From an uncultured Anaerolineaceae bacterium (GTDB taxonomy: Bacteria; Chloroflexota; Anaerolineae; Promineifilales; Promineifilaceae): a DNA stretch of 8,426 nt. Under the pieces are notes generated by a model. It saw nothing but the letters and a program-made list of their open reading frames with translations. It was not told where the DNA came from and did no database searches. Positions 1 to 5,796 of this stretch are shown here, piece after piece; position 1 is the first letter of the stretch, and each line of letters opens with the position of its first letter. A program made the translations under genes and the position numbers. The stretch spans positions 1-8,426 of the forward strand of contig CALBTC010000540.1 in assembly GCA_937967805.1 (NCBI GenBank), written 5' to 3'.

Positions 1-359
1 CAGCCCAGGTGGTGTTGATTACCGATAATGCCAGCGCCATTCCGGTGCGGCTGGGTACCTCCCGCGCAACCGGCAGCTTGAAGGGACGCGGCGCAACCGG
101 CGATCTCATTGTTGACTGGATCGATCTCAAGTTCCAGGTAGAGTTGGGCGAAGTGGTGCTTAGTTCCGGGCTGGGCGGGGATTTTCCACAAGATATTGTC
201 ATTGGCCGGGTGGTACAAATTGACCGCAATGAGGCAGAGCTTTTCCAACAAGCCATTGTGCAGCCCGCTACCGATTTTGACACGTTGGAAATTGTGTTTG
301 TCATCACGGATTTCAATCCGATTGATACGTCGATTTTTGAAAGCCCAACGGAGAATTAA
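1..359 (+). CDS. mreC: MreC C-terminal part (5' truncated by the window edge)
   Basis: This is the C-terminal ~119 residues of the rod-shape protein MreC, a periplasmic scaffold that links MreB filaments to PBP2/RodA during side-wall growth. The reading frame is open from position 3, so the gene begins outside the window and the GTG at 9 is not a real start. Visible family features are the stretch around VLITDNASAIPVRLG, followed by a beta-rich barrel segment with SSGLGG, FPQDIVIGRV and QPATDFDTLEIVFV, which match the conserved end of MreC. The TAA at 357-359 abuts the mreD ATG at 360, so the two genes are almost certainly co-transcribed and translationally coupled. The frame, the motifs and the following mreD make the identification firm, although the N-terminal anchor and coiled coil cannot be seen. 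Confidence 0.93.
   Translation, partial: AQVVLITDNASAIPVRLGTSRATGSLKGRGATGDLIVDWIDLKFQVELGEVVLSSGLGGDFPQDIVIGRVVQIDRNEAELFQQAIVQPATDFDTLEIVFVITDFNPIDTSIFESPTEN
350..353 (+). promoter_or_regulatory. Ribosome binding site of mreD, inside the mreC end
   Basis: GGAG lies six bases upstream of the mreD ATG and overlaps the last codons of mreC. It fixes the mreD start at 360, supports coupling of the two genes, and argues against an independent mreD promoter. Confidence 0.6.
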
Positions 360-860
360 ATGACTGCTTCCATTTATCTGGCAATTCCGTTGATGCTGGT
401 ATTGAGCCTGGTAGAAACGGCCGTTCTACCCCACTTCCCCCTCTTTGGCGTTTCACCACAGTTGGCCTTCCTGGTGGCCCTGGCCTGGGGGCTGCTGTAT
501 GGTATTGAAGAAGGGGCCGTTTGGGCCTTTTTTGCCGGTTTTTTTACCGATTTATTTTCGATTACGCCGGTTGGCGTGTCGTCGTTATCGTTTATGGTGG
601 GGATTACGGCCGTTATCTGGGCCACCCAGGCGCTGCCCACCAGCCGGCTACTATTACCATTGGCGCTGGCCGGTTTGGCAACTGTTATCAGCTTTATCAT
701 CGAGATTGTGCTGCTGCGCCTGTTTGGCACCATTGCCGACTTTCAAAGTATCGCTATTTTGCCAAATATTCTGCTGGTACACGTTTTGACCATCTTGCCG
801 ATCTATTGGCTACTCTATCTTATTGATCGGGCCATGCGGCCGCGTCGCGTGCAGCTTTAA
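360..860 (+). CDS. mreD: Rod-shape-determining membrane protein MreD
   Basis: This 166-residue integral membrane protein is the MreD component of the elongasome and works with MreC and PBP2 in the cytoplasmic membrane. About five hydrophobic segments can be seen, roughly at residues 5-24, 33-52, 56-92 (possibly two), 97-120 and 133-155. The hallmark of the family is present around residues 58-75, with GFFTDLFSITPVG followed by a Ser/Leu run (gly-x3-asp...gly spacing). The protein ends in a short basic tail (RAMRPRRVQL). Its length is the usual one for MreD. The ATG at 360 has a GGAG ribosome site and directly follows the mreC stop. Two copies of the ACGGCCGT palindrome (417 and 606) both encode Thr-Ala-Val in membrane segments. 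The sequence family is poorly conserved, so position between mreC and mrdA adds much of the certainty. Confidence 0.93.
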   Translation: MTASIYLAIPLMLVLSLVETAVLPHFPLFGVSPQLAFLVALAWGLLYGIEEGAVWAFFAGFFTDLFSITPVGVSSLSFMVGITAVIWATQALPTSRLLLPLALAGLATVISFIIEIVLLRLFGTIADFQSIAILPNILLVHVLTILPIYWLLYLIDRAMRPRRVQL

Positions 861-928
861 TTTCTGAGGGGACGTTATCGACCGTGCACTATTGATGAAA
901 AAGGATTCGCAGGTGGCTAAGATTTTTT

Positions 929-952
929 CTCTGCGCCTCCGCGCCTCTGCGT
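929..952 (+). repeat. Three tandem 8-base units CTCYGCGY
   Basis: The sequence reads CTCTGCGC, CTCCGCGC, CTCTGCGT. It is preceded by a T-rich run and followed by TTAAATTCTTAAGG. From memory, close variants of this T-rich/CTCTGCG/TTAA cassette recur in intergenic DNA of several unrelated environmental bacteria, and I know of no established function. The unit pattern is directly visible. The wider distribution is recollection that I cannot check here. Confidence 0.65.
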
Positions 953-961
953 TAAATTCTT

Positions 962-966
962 AAGGA
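962..966 (+). promoter_or_regulatory. Ribosome binding site of mrdA
   Basis: AAGGA sits seven bases upstream of the ATG at 974 and decides that start. It lies immediately downstream of the tandem octamer repeat, so the repeat would be transcribed as part of the leader. Confidence 0.65.
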
Positions 967-973
967 AACAATT

Positions 974-3397
974 ATGTCTCGAATGGGTTGGGACCGCGTA
1001 GAAGATTTAGAAGAATTGGAAAAAGAAGATTTTGGCCTGCGCGGCCGTCTCTTTTTCTTTCGCATTGCCGTCGTTGTCGTTTTAGGACTGCTGCTTTATC
1101 GTGTTTACTGGATTCAACAAACAGAAGGCGGTGAGCTTGAAGCGCTGGCCCAGGAAAATCAGTTCGCCATTTTGCGCGATGATGCTCCCCGTGGCGTTAT
1201 CTTTGATCGCGATGGCGATCCGCTGGCCATCAACATACCCAGTTTCAACGTCACCATTACCCCCACTTTTCTGCCGGATGATCCCAACGAGCTTCAGGCC
1301 ATTTATGAACGGCTCTCTTTGCTTACAGGTGTTCCCGTGACCAATACGGTAGAACAAAGAGCGCTTATCGAAGCAGCCAATCCCGAACTGGTAGAAACCT
1401 ATTCGCGCCTGGCAGAAATCTACGGCGTTTCCGGAGAGGAAACATTGGCCCAGGCCGGTGTGGTGCCTCAATTGCCGGACAGCATCGCCGAAATTGTGCG
1501 CATTAACGCCCCGCTGCAATACATTCCGGCTGTGATCACCTCCGGCATTCCCATTACCCAGGCGTACACCATTGAGCAAGAAAGCATTTTTTTGCCTGGC
1601 GTCCGGGTGATCCCTGAGCCGCTGCGTTACTATCCCACGGCCGAATACACCGCGTCCATCATCGGCTTTATGGGGCCACTGCCCAACGAAAACTGGCTCA
1701 ATTTAGGCTTGGGCTACCAGCGTGACGATCGTGTGGGCTGGGCCGGTCTGGAATCTTCTATGGAAATTGAGATGGCCGGCACCAAAGGCGAGCGCCAGAT
1801 AGAAGTCGATTGGACCGGACGCGAGCTGCGCCAGATTGGCACAGAAATTGAGCCGACGGCCGGATTGAATTTGCATCTCACCCTGGATATTGATTTACAA
1901 ATCATTGCCACCGAAATTTTGCGCCAGGCCATGGAGCAGCGCGAGCTTGTCCCCTCGCGAGACCCAATTACGGGCCAGGAATCACTTTTGGAGGTGCAGC
2001 AAGGCGCAGTAGTGGCGATGAACCCGCAAACGGGTGAGGTGTTGGCCATGGTCAGCCTGCCCAGCTTTGATAACAATCGCTTTCAAACGGAAGTGCCGGT
2101 GGAATATTATCTGACCCAGTCTCGCAATGTGTACCAGCCGTTTGTCAACCACGCGGTAAGCAGCATTTACCCACCAGGTTCTACCTTCAAAATTGTGCCC
2201 GGTTCTGCCTCGCTTCAGGAAGGCACCATTACCGCTTCCCGGCTTTTGCTGGGAGCGGGCGAAATTACGATTCCCAACCGGTTTTCTCCCAATGATCCGG
2301 GTCGCGCCCAGACATTTGTTTGCTGGTTCCGTGAGGGGCATGGGTTGATGAACGCCATTACCGGGCTGGCCAACTCTTGTGATATTTATTATTACAAAAT
2401 TAGCGGTGGCTTTGACCAGGATGGTGAGTTTGTAGAAGGGCTGGGCATTAATCGCTTGTCTCGCTATGCTTCACAATTTGGCTTTGGCCGGGTGCAGGGG
2501 ATTGAGCTGCCCCTGGAAGCGGCCGGTGATTTGCCGCCGGATCGCGGCTGGAAGGCACGTATATACGGCGAGCCGTGGTCCACCGGTGATGATTACAACA
2601 TGGGCATTGGGCAGGGGTTCCTGACGGCTTCGCCAATGCAGGTAGCCCAAATGGCAGCGGTTGTGGCCAATGGCGGTTTTTTATACCGGCCTACCGTTGT
2701 GCATCACATGACAGATGCAGAAGGCAATATTGTGTTTGTGGATGATAACAGCCAGATTACGGCACGCGCCCGGTTGGGTGGTGACGGCCGTACCATCCTC
2801 ACCGACGCTAACGGCAATCCCCTGGATGATCCCACCTTAAACGTACGCTTCGATGCCAACGGCGAATACATTTACCAGCCTGAGGTACTCAACGCGGTAG
2901 ATGTAGACCGGGAACATTTGGAAACCATTGCCGAGGGGATGCGTTTGGTAAACGTGTTTGTCGATGAAGACGAGTTCTACACCGGGGCCACCTACGTCGA
3001 CTGGTTAGACCCATTTGGCATTACCACCGCCGGCAAAACGGGAACGGCCGAATTTTGCGACAACATCGCCATTGAGAAGGGTTGGTGCAGCTTTGATGAC
3101 ATCTTGAACCGCCGCATTTTGCCCACGCACTCCTGGTACGTAGGTTATGCGCCATTCGACGAGCCAGAAATTGTGGTGTCGGCTTTCCTCTATCATGGCG
3201 GGGAAGGTTCACAGTGGGCGGCGCCGGTGGCTTGTAACGTGATGGCCGCTTATTTTGGCCTGGGCCAATATGCTGCCCTCACCGGCGATGCCGGCGCGGC
3301 CGAAGCAATAGAAGAAAGTGATACACGGGTTTGTAATTCGCTTAGCTTTAACCCCGTCATGCCACCGGACTTGCTAACATCGGTACAGCGTAACTAA
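974..3397 (+). CDS. mrdA: Penicillin-binding protein 2 (MrdA), class B transpeptidase
   Basis: This 807-residue D,D-transpeptidase cross-links side-wall peptidoglycan with RodA and MreC/MreD. A short acidic cytoplasmic start (residues 1-24) leads into one membrane anchor (about 26-46), then the PBP dimerisation region with the PRGVIFDRDG motif (about 72-81) and a periplasmic transpeptidase domain. The three active-site motifs are intact: S403-T-F-K406 in YPPGSTFK, S468-C-D470 (the SxD form typical of PBP2 rather than SxN), and K688-T-G690 in AGKTGTAE. The protein is clearly longer than E. coli PBP2 (about 633). Much of the excess lies before the catalytic serine and in an Asn/Asp/Gly-rich stretch (about residues 590-640) between the SxD and KTG motifs. 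The start is set by AAGGA at 962-966. Gene order mreC-mreD-mrdA supports PBP2 over an FtsI/PBP3. rodA does not follow. Confidence 0.95.
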   Translation: MSRMGWDRVEDLEELEKEDFGLRGRLFFFRIAVVVVLGLLLYRVYWIQQTEGGELEALAQENQFAILRDDAPRGVIFDRDGDPLAINIPSFNVTITPTFLPDDPNELQAIYERLSLLTGVPVTNTVEQRALIEAANPELVETYSRLAEIYGVSGEETLAQAGVVPQLPDSIAEIVRINAPLQYIPAVITSGIPITQAYTIEQESIFLPGVRVIPEPLRYYPTAEYTASIIGFMGPLPNENWLNLGLGYQRDDRVGWAGLESSMEIEMAGTKGERQIEVDWTGRELRQIGTEIEPTAGLNLHLTLDIDLQIIATEILRQAMEQRELVPSRDPITGQESLLEVQQGAVVAMNPQTGEVLAMVSLPSFDNNRFQTEVPVEYYLTQSRNVYQPFVNHAVSSIYPPGSTFKIVPGSASLQEGTITASRLLLGAGEITIPNRFSPNDPGRAQTFVCWFREGHGLMNAITGLANSCDIYYYKISGGFDQDGEFVEGLGINRLSRYASQFGFGRVQGIELPLEAAGDLPPDRGWKARIYGEPWSTGDDYNMGIGQGFLTASPMQVAQMAAVVANGGFLYRPTVVHHMTDAEGNIVFVDDNSQITARARLGGDGRTILTDANGNPLDDPTLNVRFDANGEYIYQPEVLNAVDVDREHLETIAEGMRLVNVFVDEDEFYTGATYVDWLDPFGITTAGKTGTAEFCDNIAIEKGWCSFDDILNRRILPTHSWYVGYAPFDEPEIVVSAFLYHGGEGSQWAAPVACNVMAAYFGLGQYAALTGDAGAAEAIEESDTRVCNSLSFNPVMPPDLLTSVQRN

Positions 3398-3403
3398 AAA
3401 CCC

Positions 3404-3469
3404 CAGGTGCGCCGCACTTGTGTCAGTGTACAAAGTCACAAACTCACTTTGGGAAGTGCGTTGCACCTG
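3404..3469. repeat. Nested inverted repeat between mrdA and the phosphomutase gene
   Basis: The outer arms are CAGGTGCGCCGCACTT (3404-3419) and AAGTGCGTTGCACCTG (3454-3469). They pair at 14 of 16 positions, plus one possible G-U pair. The 34-base interior holds a second hairpin, CAAAGT (3431-3436) with ACTTTG (3446-3451). Each outer arm also contains its own small palindrome: GTGCG-C-CGCAC on the left and GTGC-GTT-GCAC on the right. No T run follows, so it is not a standard intrinsic terminator. It starts only seven bases after the mrdA stop and would fold in the mrdA transcript, where it could protect or attenuate the 3' end. The build resembles paired REP-type (BIME-like) elements. Confidence 0.75.
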
Positions 3470-3491
3470 TAGAGTTACAATTTGGTTTCTA

Positions 3492-3520
3492 TTTCGCACG
3501 CTTACCAGTTGTGCTATTAT
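3492..3520 (+). promoter_or_regulatory. Extended -10 promoter for the triad, probably leaderless
   Basis: TGCTATTAT (3512-3520) is an extended -10 element, with hexamer TATTAT at 3515-3520. The best -35 at 17-base spacing is a weak TTTCGC (3492-3497). Start of transcription six to seven bases after the -10 falls on the A of ATG 3527, and there is no Shine-Dalgarno sequence upstream. Together these suggest a leaderless mRNA. This is a sequence-based inference only. Confidence 0.45.
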
Positions 3521-3526
3521 TCACGT

Positions 3527-4249
3527 ATGACAACCATACTCCTTGTGCGACACGGTGAAAACGATTGGGTAAAAAAGCATCGGCTGGCGGGCTGGATTGA
3601 AGGGATACATTTGAACGAAAACGGCCGTCAGCAAGCCGCAGATGCCGCCGACCGACTCGCTGCTCTGCCCATCAACGCAATTTACAGCAGCCCCGTGCTG
3701 CGCTGCCGCGAAACGGCCGATTTTATTGCTAAGTCCAAAAACCTGCCCGTCAATTTGCTGGATGAAGTTGGGGAGGTACGTTACGGCAAGTGGGAAGGCA
3801 AAAAGATCAAGAAGCTGGCGAAGAAAAAGAAATGGTTCACCGTTCAATTCTATCCCAGCAGGATGCAGTTCCCCGGTGGAGACACTTTACGCGGCGTGCA
3901 AACACGCGGCGTCAACGCCATCGAAACGTTAGCCAAAACCCACGACGATAAAGATATTATTGTGGTTGTTTCCCACGCTGACCTGATCAAGCTGGTGCTG
4001 GCTCATTATCTTGGGGTTCATATCGATCTTTTCCAGCGCATTATTGTTTCTCCTGCTTCGGTAAGCGTGCTGCATTTGGCTAAAAATGGCGTGGTGCGTG
4101 TAGGACGCATCAATGATGATGGGCCCCTAAAGCCACCACCACCCGAAGAAAAGAAAGACAAAAAGAAACAGGCGGAGGCAGTAAAGGTGGGGGATGGGGA
4201 GACGGCCGTTTCCACCAATAACGACAGCGACGCCACCAGCGCCGTATAG
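3527..4249 (+). CDS. Histidine phosphatase family protein, probable phosphomutase of the MSMEG_4193 type
   Basis: This 240-residue cytoplasmic enzyme has the phosphoglycerate-mutase-like histidine phosphatase fold. Its catalytic set is complete: R8-H9-G10-E in LVRHGEN, R59 in SSPVLRCRETA, E83 in GEVRYGKWEG, and H150 in VVSHADLIK. H9 would carry the phosphate. The ATG at 3527 is chosen because it places the RHG motif at residue 8, as usual. An upstream TTG at 3482 would add 15 unlikely residues through the promoter. The catalytic domain ends near residue 195. A low-complexity tail rich in Pro, Glu, Lys and then Ser/Thr/Asn (about 200-240) has no family counterpart that I know and looks disordered. 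It leads the three-gene set with the DUF3090 and SCO1664-type genes, in what I recall as the order of Rv2135c-Rv2134c-Rv2133c in M. tuberculosis. The substrate is unknown. True mutase activity is doubtful and phosphatase activity is as likely. Confidence 0.9.
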   Translation: MTTILLVRHGENDWVKKHRLAGWIEGIHLNENGRQQAADAADRLAALPINAIYSSPVLRCRETADFIAKSKNLPVNLLDEVGEVRYGKWEGKKIKKLAKKKKWFTVQFYPSRMQFPGGDTLRGVQTRGVNAIETLAKTHDDKDIIVVVSHADLIKLVLAHYLGVHIDLFQRIIVSPASVSVLHLAKNGVVRVGRINDDGPLKPPPPEEKKDKKKQAEAVKVGDGETAVSTNNDSDATSAV

Positions 4250-4268
4250 TTTAGAGAATCATAATCTT

Positions 4269-4778
4269 ATGGCTAGCCACATTGAACTAAACCCGGTTAC
4301 ACAAATTACTGTAGGCACAATTGGACCTCCTGGCCAGCGCACGTTTTACTTGCAAGGTAGTCGAGGCTCCCAAACTATTTCGCTTACCATCGAAAAAGAG
4401 CAGGCGCGCATGTTGGCTGAAAGCTTCGATACCCTTATTCAGGAACTGGCCAAAAAATATCCGGAACCGGAAAATGAAGCCCCTGTCTGGACCGATATGC
4501 GGCTGCGCGAACCGGTTGAGTCTCTGTTCCGTGTGGGCAACATTGGCATAGGCTATAACGAGGACAGTAACCAGGTGGTGTTGGTAGCTTATGAGCTGGT
4601 GGCTGAGGACGAAGAACCAAACGTGGTGAGCTACTGGGTTTCGCGGGCGCAGGTGCAGGCGCTGGTACAACACGCTTATGATGTGGTAAAAGCAGGTCGC
4701 CCCATTTGCGGCAACTGCGGCAAGCCCATCGATCCCACAGGCCATTTTTGCCCGCACCGGAATGGACATGCTCATTAA
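4269..4778 (+). CDS. DUF3090 family zinc-finger protein
   Basis: This 169-residue soluble protein of the DUF3090 family has no known biochemical function. The N-terminal two thirds look like a mixed beta/alpha domain (ITVGTIGPPGQRTFYLQ, then LTIEKEQARMLAESFDTLI). The C-terminus is a small zinc ribbon: C147-x2-C150, then GHFC161P, with His residues at 159, 163, 167 and 169 nearby. It starts at ATG 4269, just 19 bases after the phosphomutase stop. An upstream in-frame ATG at 4194 lies inside the phosphomutase tail and would add 25 non-family residues. No good ribosome site is visible, and CATAAT at 4260-4265 is too close to the ATG to drive a leaderless start. Co-occurrence with its two neighbours suggests that it binds one of them or their common substrate, but that is inference. 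Confidence 0.9.
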   Translation: MASHIELNPVTQITVGTIGPPGQRTFYLQGSRGSQTISLTIEKEQARMLAESFDTLIQELAKKYPEPENEAPVWTDMRLREPVESLFRVGNIGIGYNEDSNQVVLVAYELVAEDEEPNVVSYWVSRAQVQALVQHAYDVVKAGRPICGNCGKPIDPTGHFCPHRNGHAH

Positions 4779-4785
4779 TTTGGAA

Positions 4786-4842
4786 GGTTGGACTAATTTT
4801 TATCAATATGAATTGCCGAGGCAAGCAAAAATTGGTCCAATC
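4786..4842. repeat. Nested inverted repeat upstream of the SCO1664-type gene
   Basis: The outer arms TTGGACTAATTTTT (4788-4801) and AAAAATTGGTCCAA (4827-4840) pair at 13 of 14 positions. The match continues loosely outward as GG (4786-4787) and CC (4842-4843) with a one-base bulge. Inside the 25-base interior sits a perfect small hairpin, TTGCC-GA-GGCAA (4813-4824). Each outer arm carries a near palindrome TTGGWCYAA (4788-4796 and 4832-4840), which could be two operator half-sites 44 bases apart. The T run is on the loop side of the stem and not after it, so this is not a classical terminator. Confidence 0.7.
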
Positions 4843-4854
4843 CTGGCACACCAG

Positions 4855-4881
4855 TTGTATCGTTACGTAACTTTTTACAAT
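4855..4881 (+). promoter_or_regulatory. Possible promoter of the SCO1664-type gene
   Basis: TACAAT (4876-4881) is a good -10 hexamer with a weak TTGTAT (4855-4860) 15 bases upstream. Transcription would start at about 4887-4888, on the second of two in-tandem ATG codons (4884 and 4887). No ribosome site is visible. A leaderless mRNA beginning at ATG 4887 fits both observations, but the short spacer makes this weak. Confidence 0.3.
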
Positions 4882-4886
4882 TGATG

Positions 4887-5675
4887 ATGGCGAAACACGA
4901 ACTAAGCACAGCAGATTGGCTCCAACTGTTACAGGTTGGCACCTTAAACGTAAAAGGTGTGCTGCCCTGGAGTTCCAACTATTCGTTCCTGGTAGATATT
5001 TGCCCCAACGCGGCCGTTCAGGAAACATTACCTCATCTGGCATCACACAAATTAACCGAGGTCCGTGCTGTATATAAACCGCGCCGTGGTGAACGGCCGT
5101 TGTGGGATTTCATCCAGGGCACGTTATGTCAACGAGAGCGGGCTGCATTTCTGGTCAGCTACGCGCTGGAGTGGCACCTTATTCCACCAACCGTCCTGCG
5201 TGAGGGCGAACACGGCACCGGCTCCGTGCAGCTCTTTATTCCTCATGATCCGGAAGCCCATTACTTCACCTTTGAAGGTGAACCCCTTTTTAAGGAAGCA
5301 TTACAAAAAACCGTCTTGCTAGACATCATCATCAACAATGCAGACCGCAAGGCCGGGCACGTTTTGCTAGAAGAAAAGGAAGACCATGATCGCCTGTGGT
5401 TAATTGATCATGGCATCTGTTTCCATACAGAACACAAGCTGCGCACCGTCATTTGGGAATTTGCCGGTGAGCCAATCCCGGCTGAACTACTGGCTAATGT
5501 AGAAACCTTTAGCAACAAACTGGCTACCAATGAGGCCGGTTTACGGACTGAACTACAATCACTGCTTTCGCAAAATGAGCTAGAAGCGTTACAAAGACGG
5601 ATTGGGCGTGTCTTGAGCCAGGGGCGCTTTCTTTCACCCGGTCCTGGCCGTCATTACCCATGGCCGCCTGTCTGA
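4887..5675 (+). CDS. SCO1664 family protein, PI3/4-kinase-like fold
   Basis: This 262-residue soluble protein belongs to the family annotated as SCO1664/TIGR03843, distantly related to phosphatidylinositol 3/4-kinases. Kinase-like elements are visible in order: K64 in RAVYKPRRGERPLWDF (candidate ATP lysine), E84 in CQRERAAFLVSYALEW (candidate helix-C glutamate), a hinge-like HGTGSVQLFIPHD (109-121), D153 in NNADRKAGHVL (catalytic loop), and D174 in LWLIDHGICF (the metal-binding DFG-like position). The conserved kinase residues suggest phosphotransfer, but whether the target is a lipid, small molecule or protein is unknown. The start may be ATG 4884 or 4887, differing by one Met. TTG at 4881 is unlikely. 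It lies 105 bases after the DUF3090 gene, so within the triad it is the gene most likely to have its own control. It contains one ACGGCCGT (5093) and one GCGGCCGT (5010). Confidence 0.9.
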   Translation: MAKHELSTADWLQLLQVGTLNVKGVLPWSSNYSFLVDICPNAAVQETLPHLASHKLTEVRAVYKPRRGERPLWDFIQGTLCQRERAAFLVSYALEWHLIPPTVLREGEHGTGSVQLFIPHDPEAHYFTFEGEPLFKEALQKTVLLDIIINNADRKAGHVLLEEKEDHDRLWLIDHGICFHTEHKLRTVIWEFAGEPIPAELLANVETFSNKLATNEAGLRTELQSLLSQNELEALQRRIGRVLSQGRFLSPGPGRHYPWPPV

Positions 5676-5726
5676 TTTGATTCTTCTACCAGGTTGCCGA
5701 GGCATGGCAACTTTGGTGATGGCGAC

Positions 5727-5749
5727 TATAATCCAGAGCAGCTATAGCT
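5727..5749 (+). promoter_or_regulatory. TATAAT -10 box followed by palindrome AGCTATAGCT
   Basis: A consensus TATAAT (5727-5732) lies about 60 bases upstream of the receiver-ATPase gene. I find no recognisable -35 at normal spacing. The perfect 10-base palindrome AGCTATAGCT (5740-5749) falls at the predicted transcription start, where a bound regulator would block initiation. A second -10-like TATATT follows at 5749-5754. Promoter plus operator is a reasonable but unproven reading. Confidence 0.4.
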
Positions 5750-5796
5750 ATATTGTTGGAGAATTTGTAATCAGGCAGTTTGATCGAGAATATGCA

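Larger units (their letters stand above)
861..973 (+). other. mreD-mrdA spacer with octamer repeat and mrdA ribosome site
   Basis: This 113-base gap carries no gene. It contains a T-rich stretch (925-930), three tandem octamers of CTCYGCGY (929-952), the sequence TTAAATTCTTAA, and the mrdA ribosome site. I see no convincing -35/-10 pair and no stem followed by a T run, so read-through from mreD into mrdA is the simplest reading. A 22-codon open frame at 895-963 crosses the repeat but looks accidental. Confidence 0.6.

Noticed and set aside
895..963. 22-codon open frame (MKKDSQVAKIFSLR...) upstream of mrdA
   Set aside because: It has no ribosome site, crosses the tandem octamers, and its sequence is explained by the repeat itself.
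1082..1579. 165-codon antisense frame within mrdA
   Set aside because: It lies opposite conserved PBP2 sequence, shows no domain motif and has no ribosome site. It is a by-product of GC-rich codon usage.
3404..3469. Intrinsic terminator after mrdA
   Set aside because: The stem is long enough but is followed by TAGAGTTACAA and not a T run. It is kept as a nested inverted repeat.
3482..3526. TTG start giving a longer phosphomutase
   Set aside because: It would translate the promoter and move the RHG motif away from its usual N-terminal place.
4194..4268. Upstream ATG for DUF3090 overlapping the phosphomutase
   Set aside because: The added residues (Pro/Thr-rich) come from the tail region of the other gene read in a second frame and have no family match.
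4435..5046. 203-codon antisense frame across DUF3090 and the SCO1664-type gene
   Set aside because: It runs through two recognisable genes and the inverted repeat, and its low-complexity Pro/Ala run looks like a shadow of the zinc-finger gene.
5677..5796. TTG start adding 40 residues to the receiver-ATPase
   Set aside because: The extension covers the TATAAT and palindrome. Receiver domains begin just a few residues before the KILVIDD strand, which fits ATG 5797.
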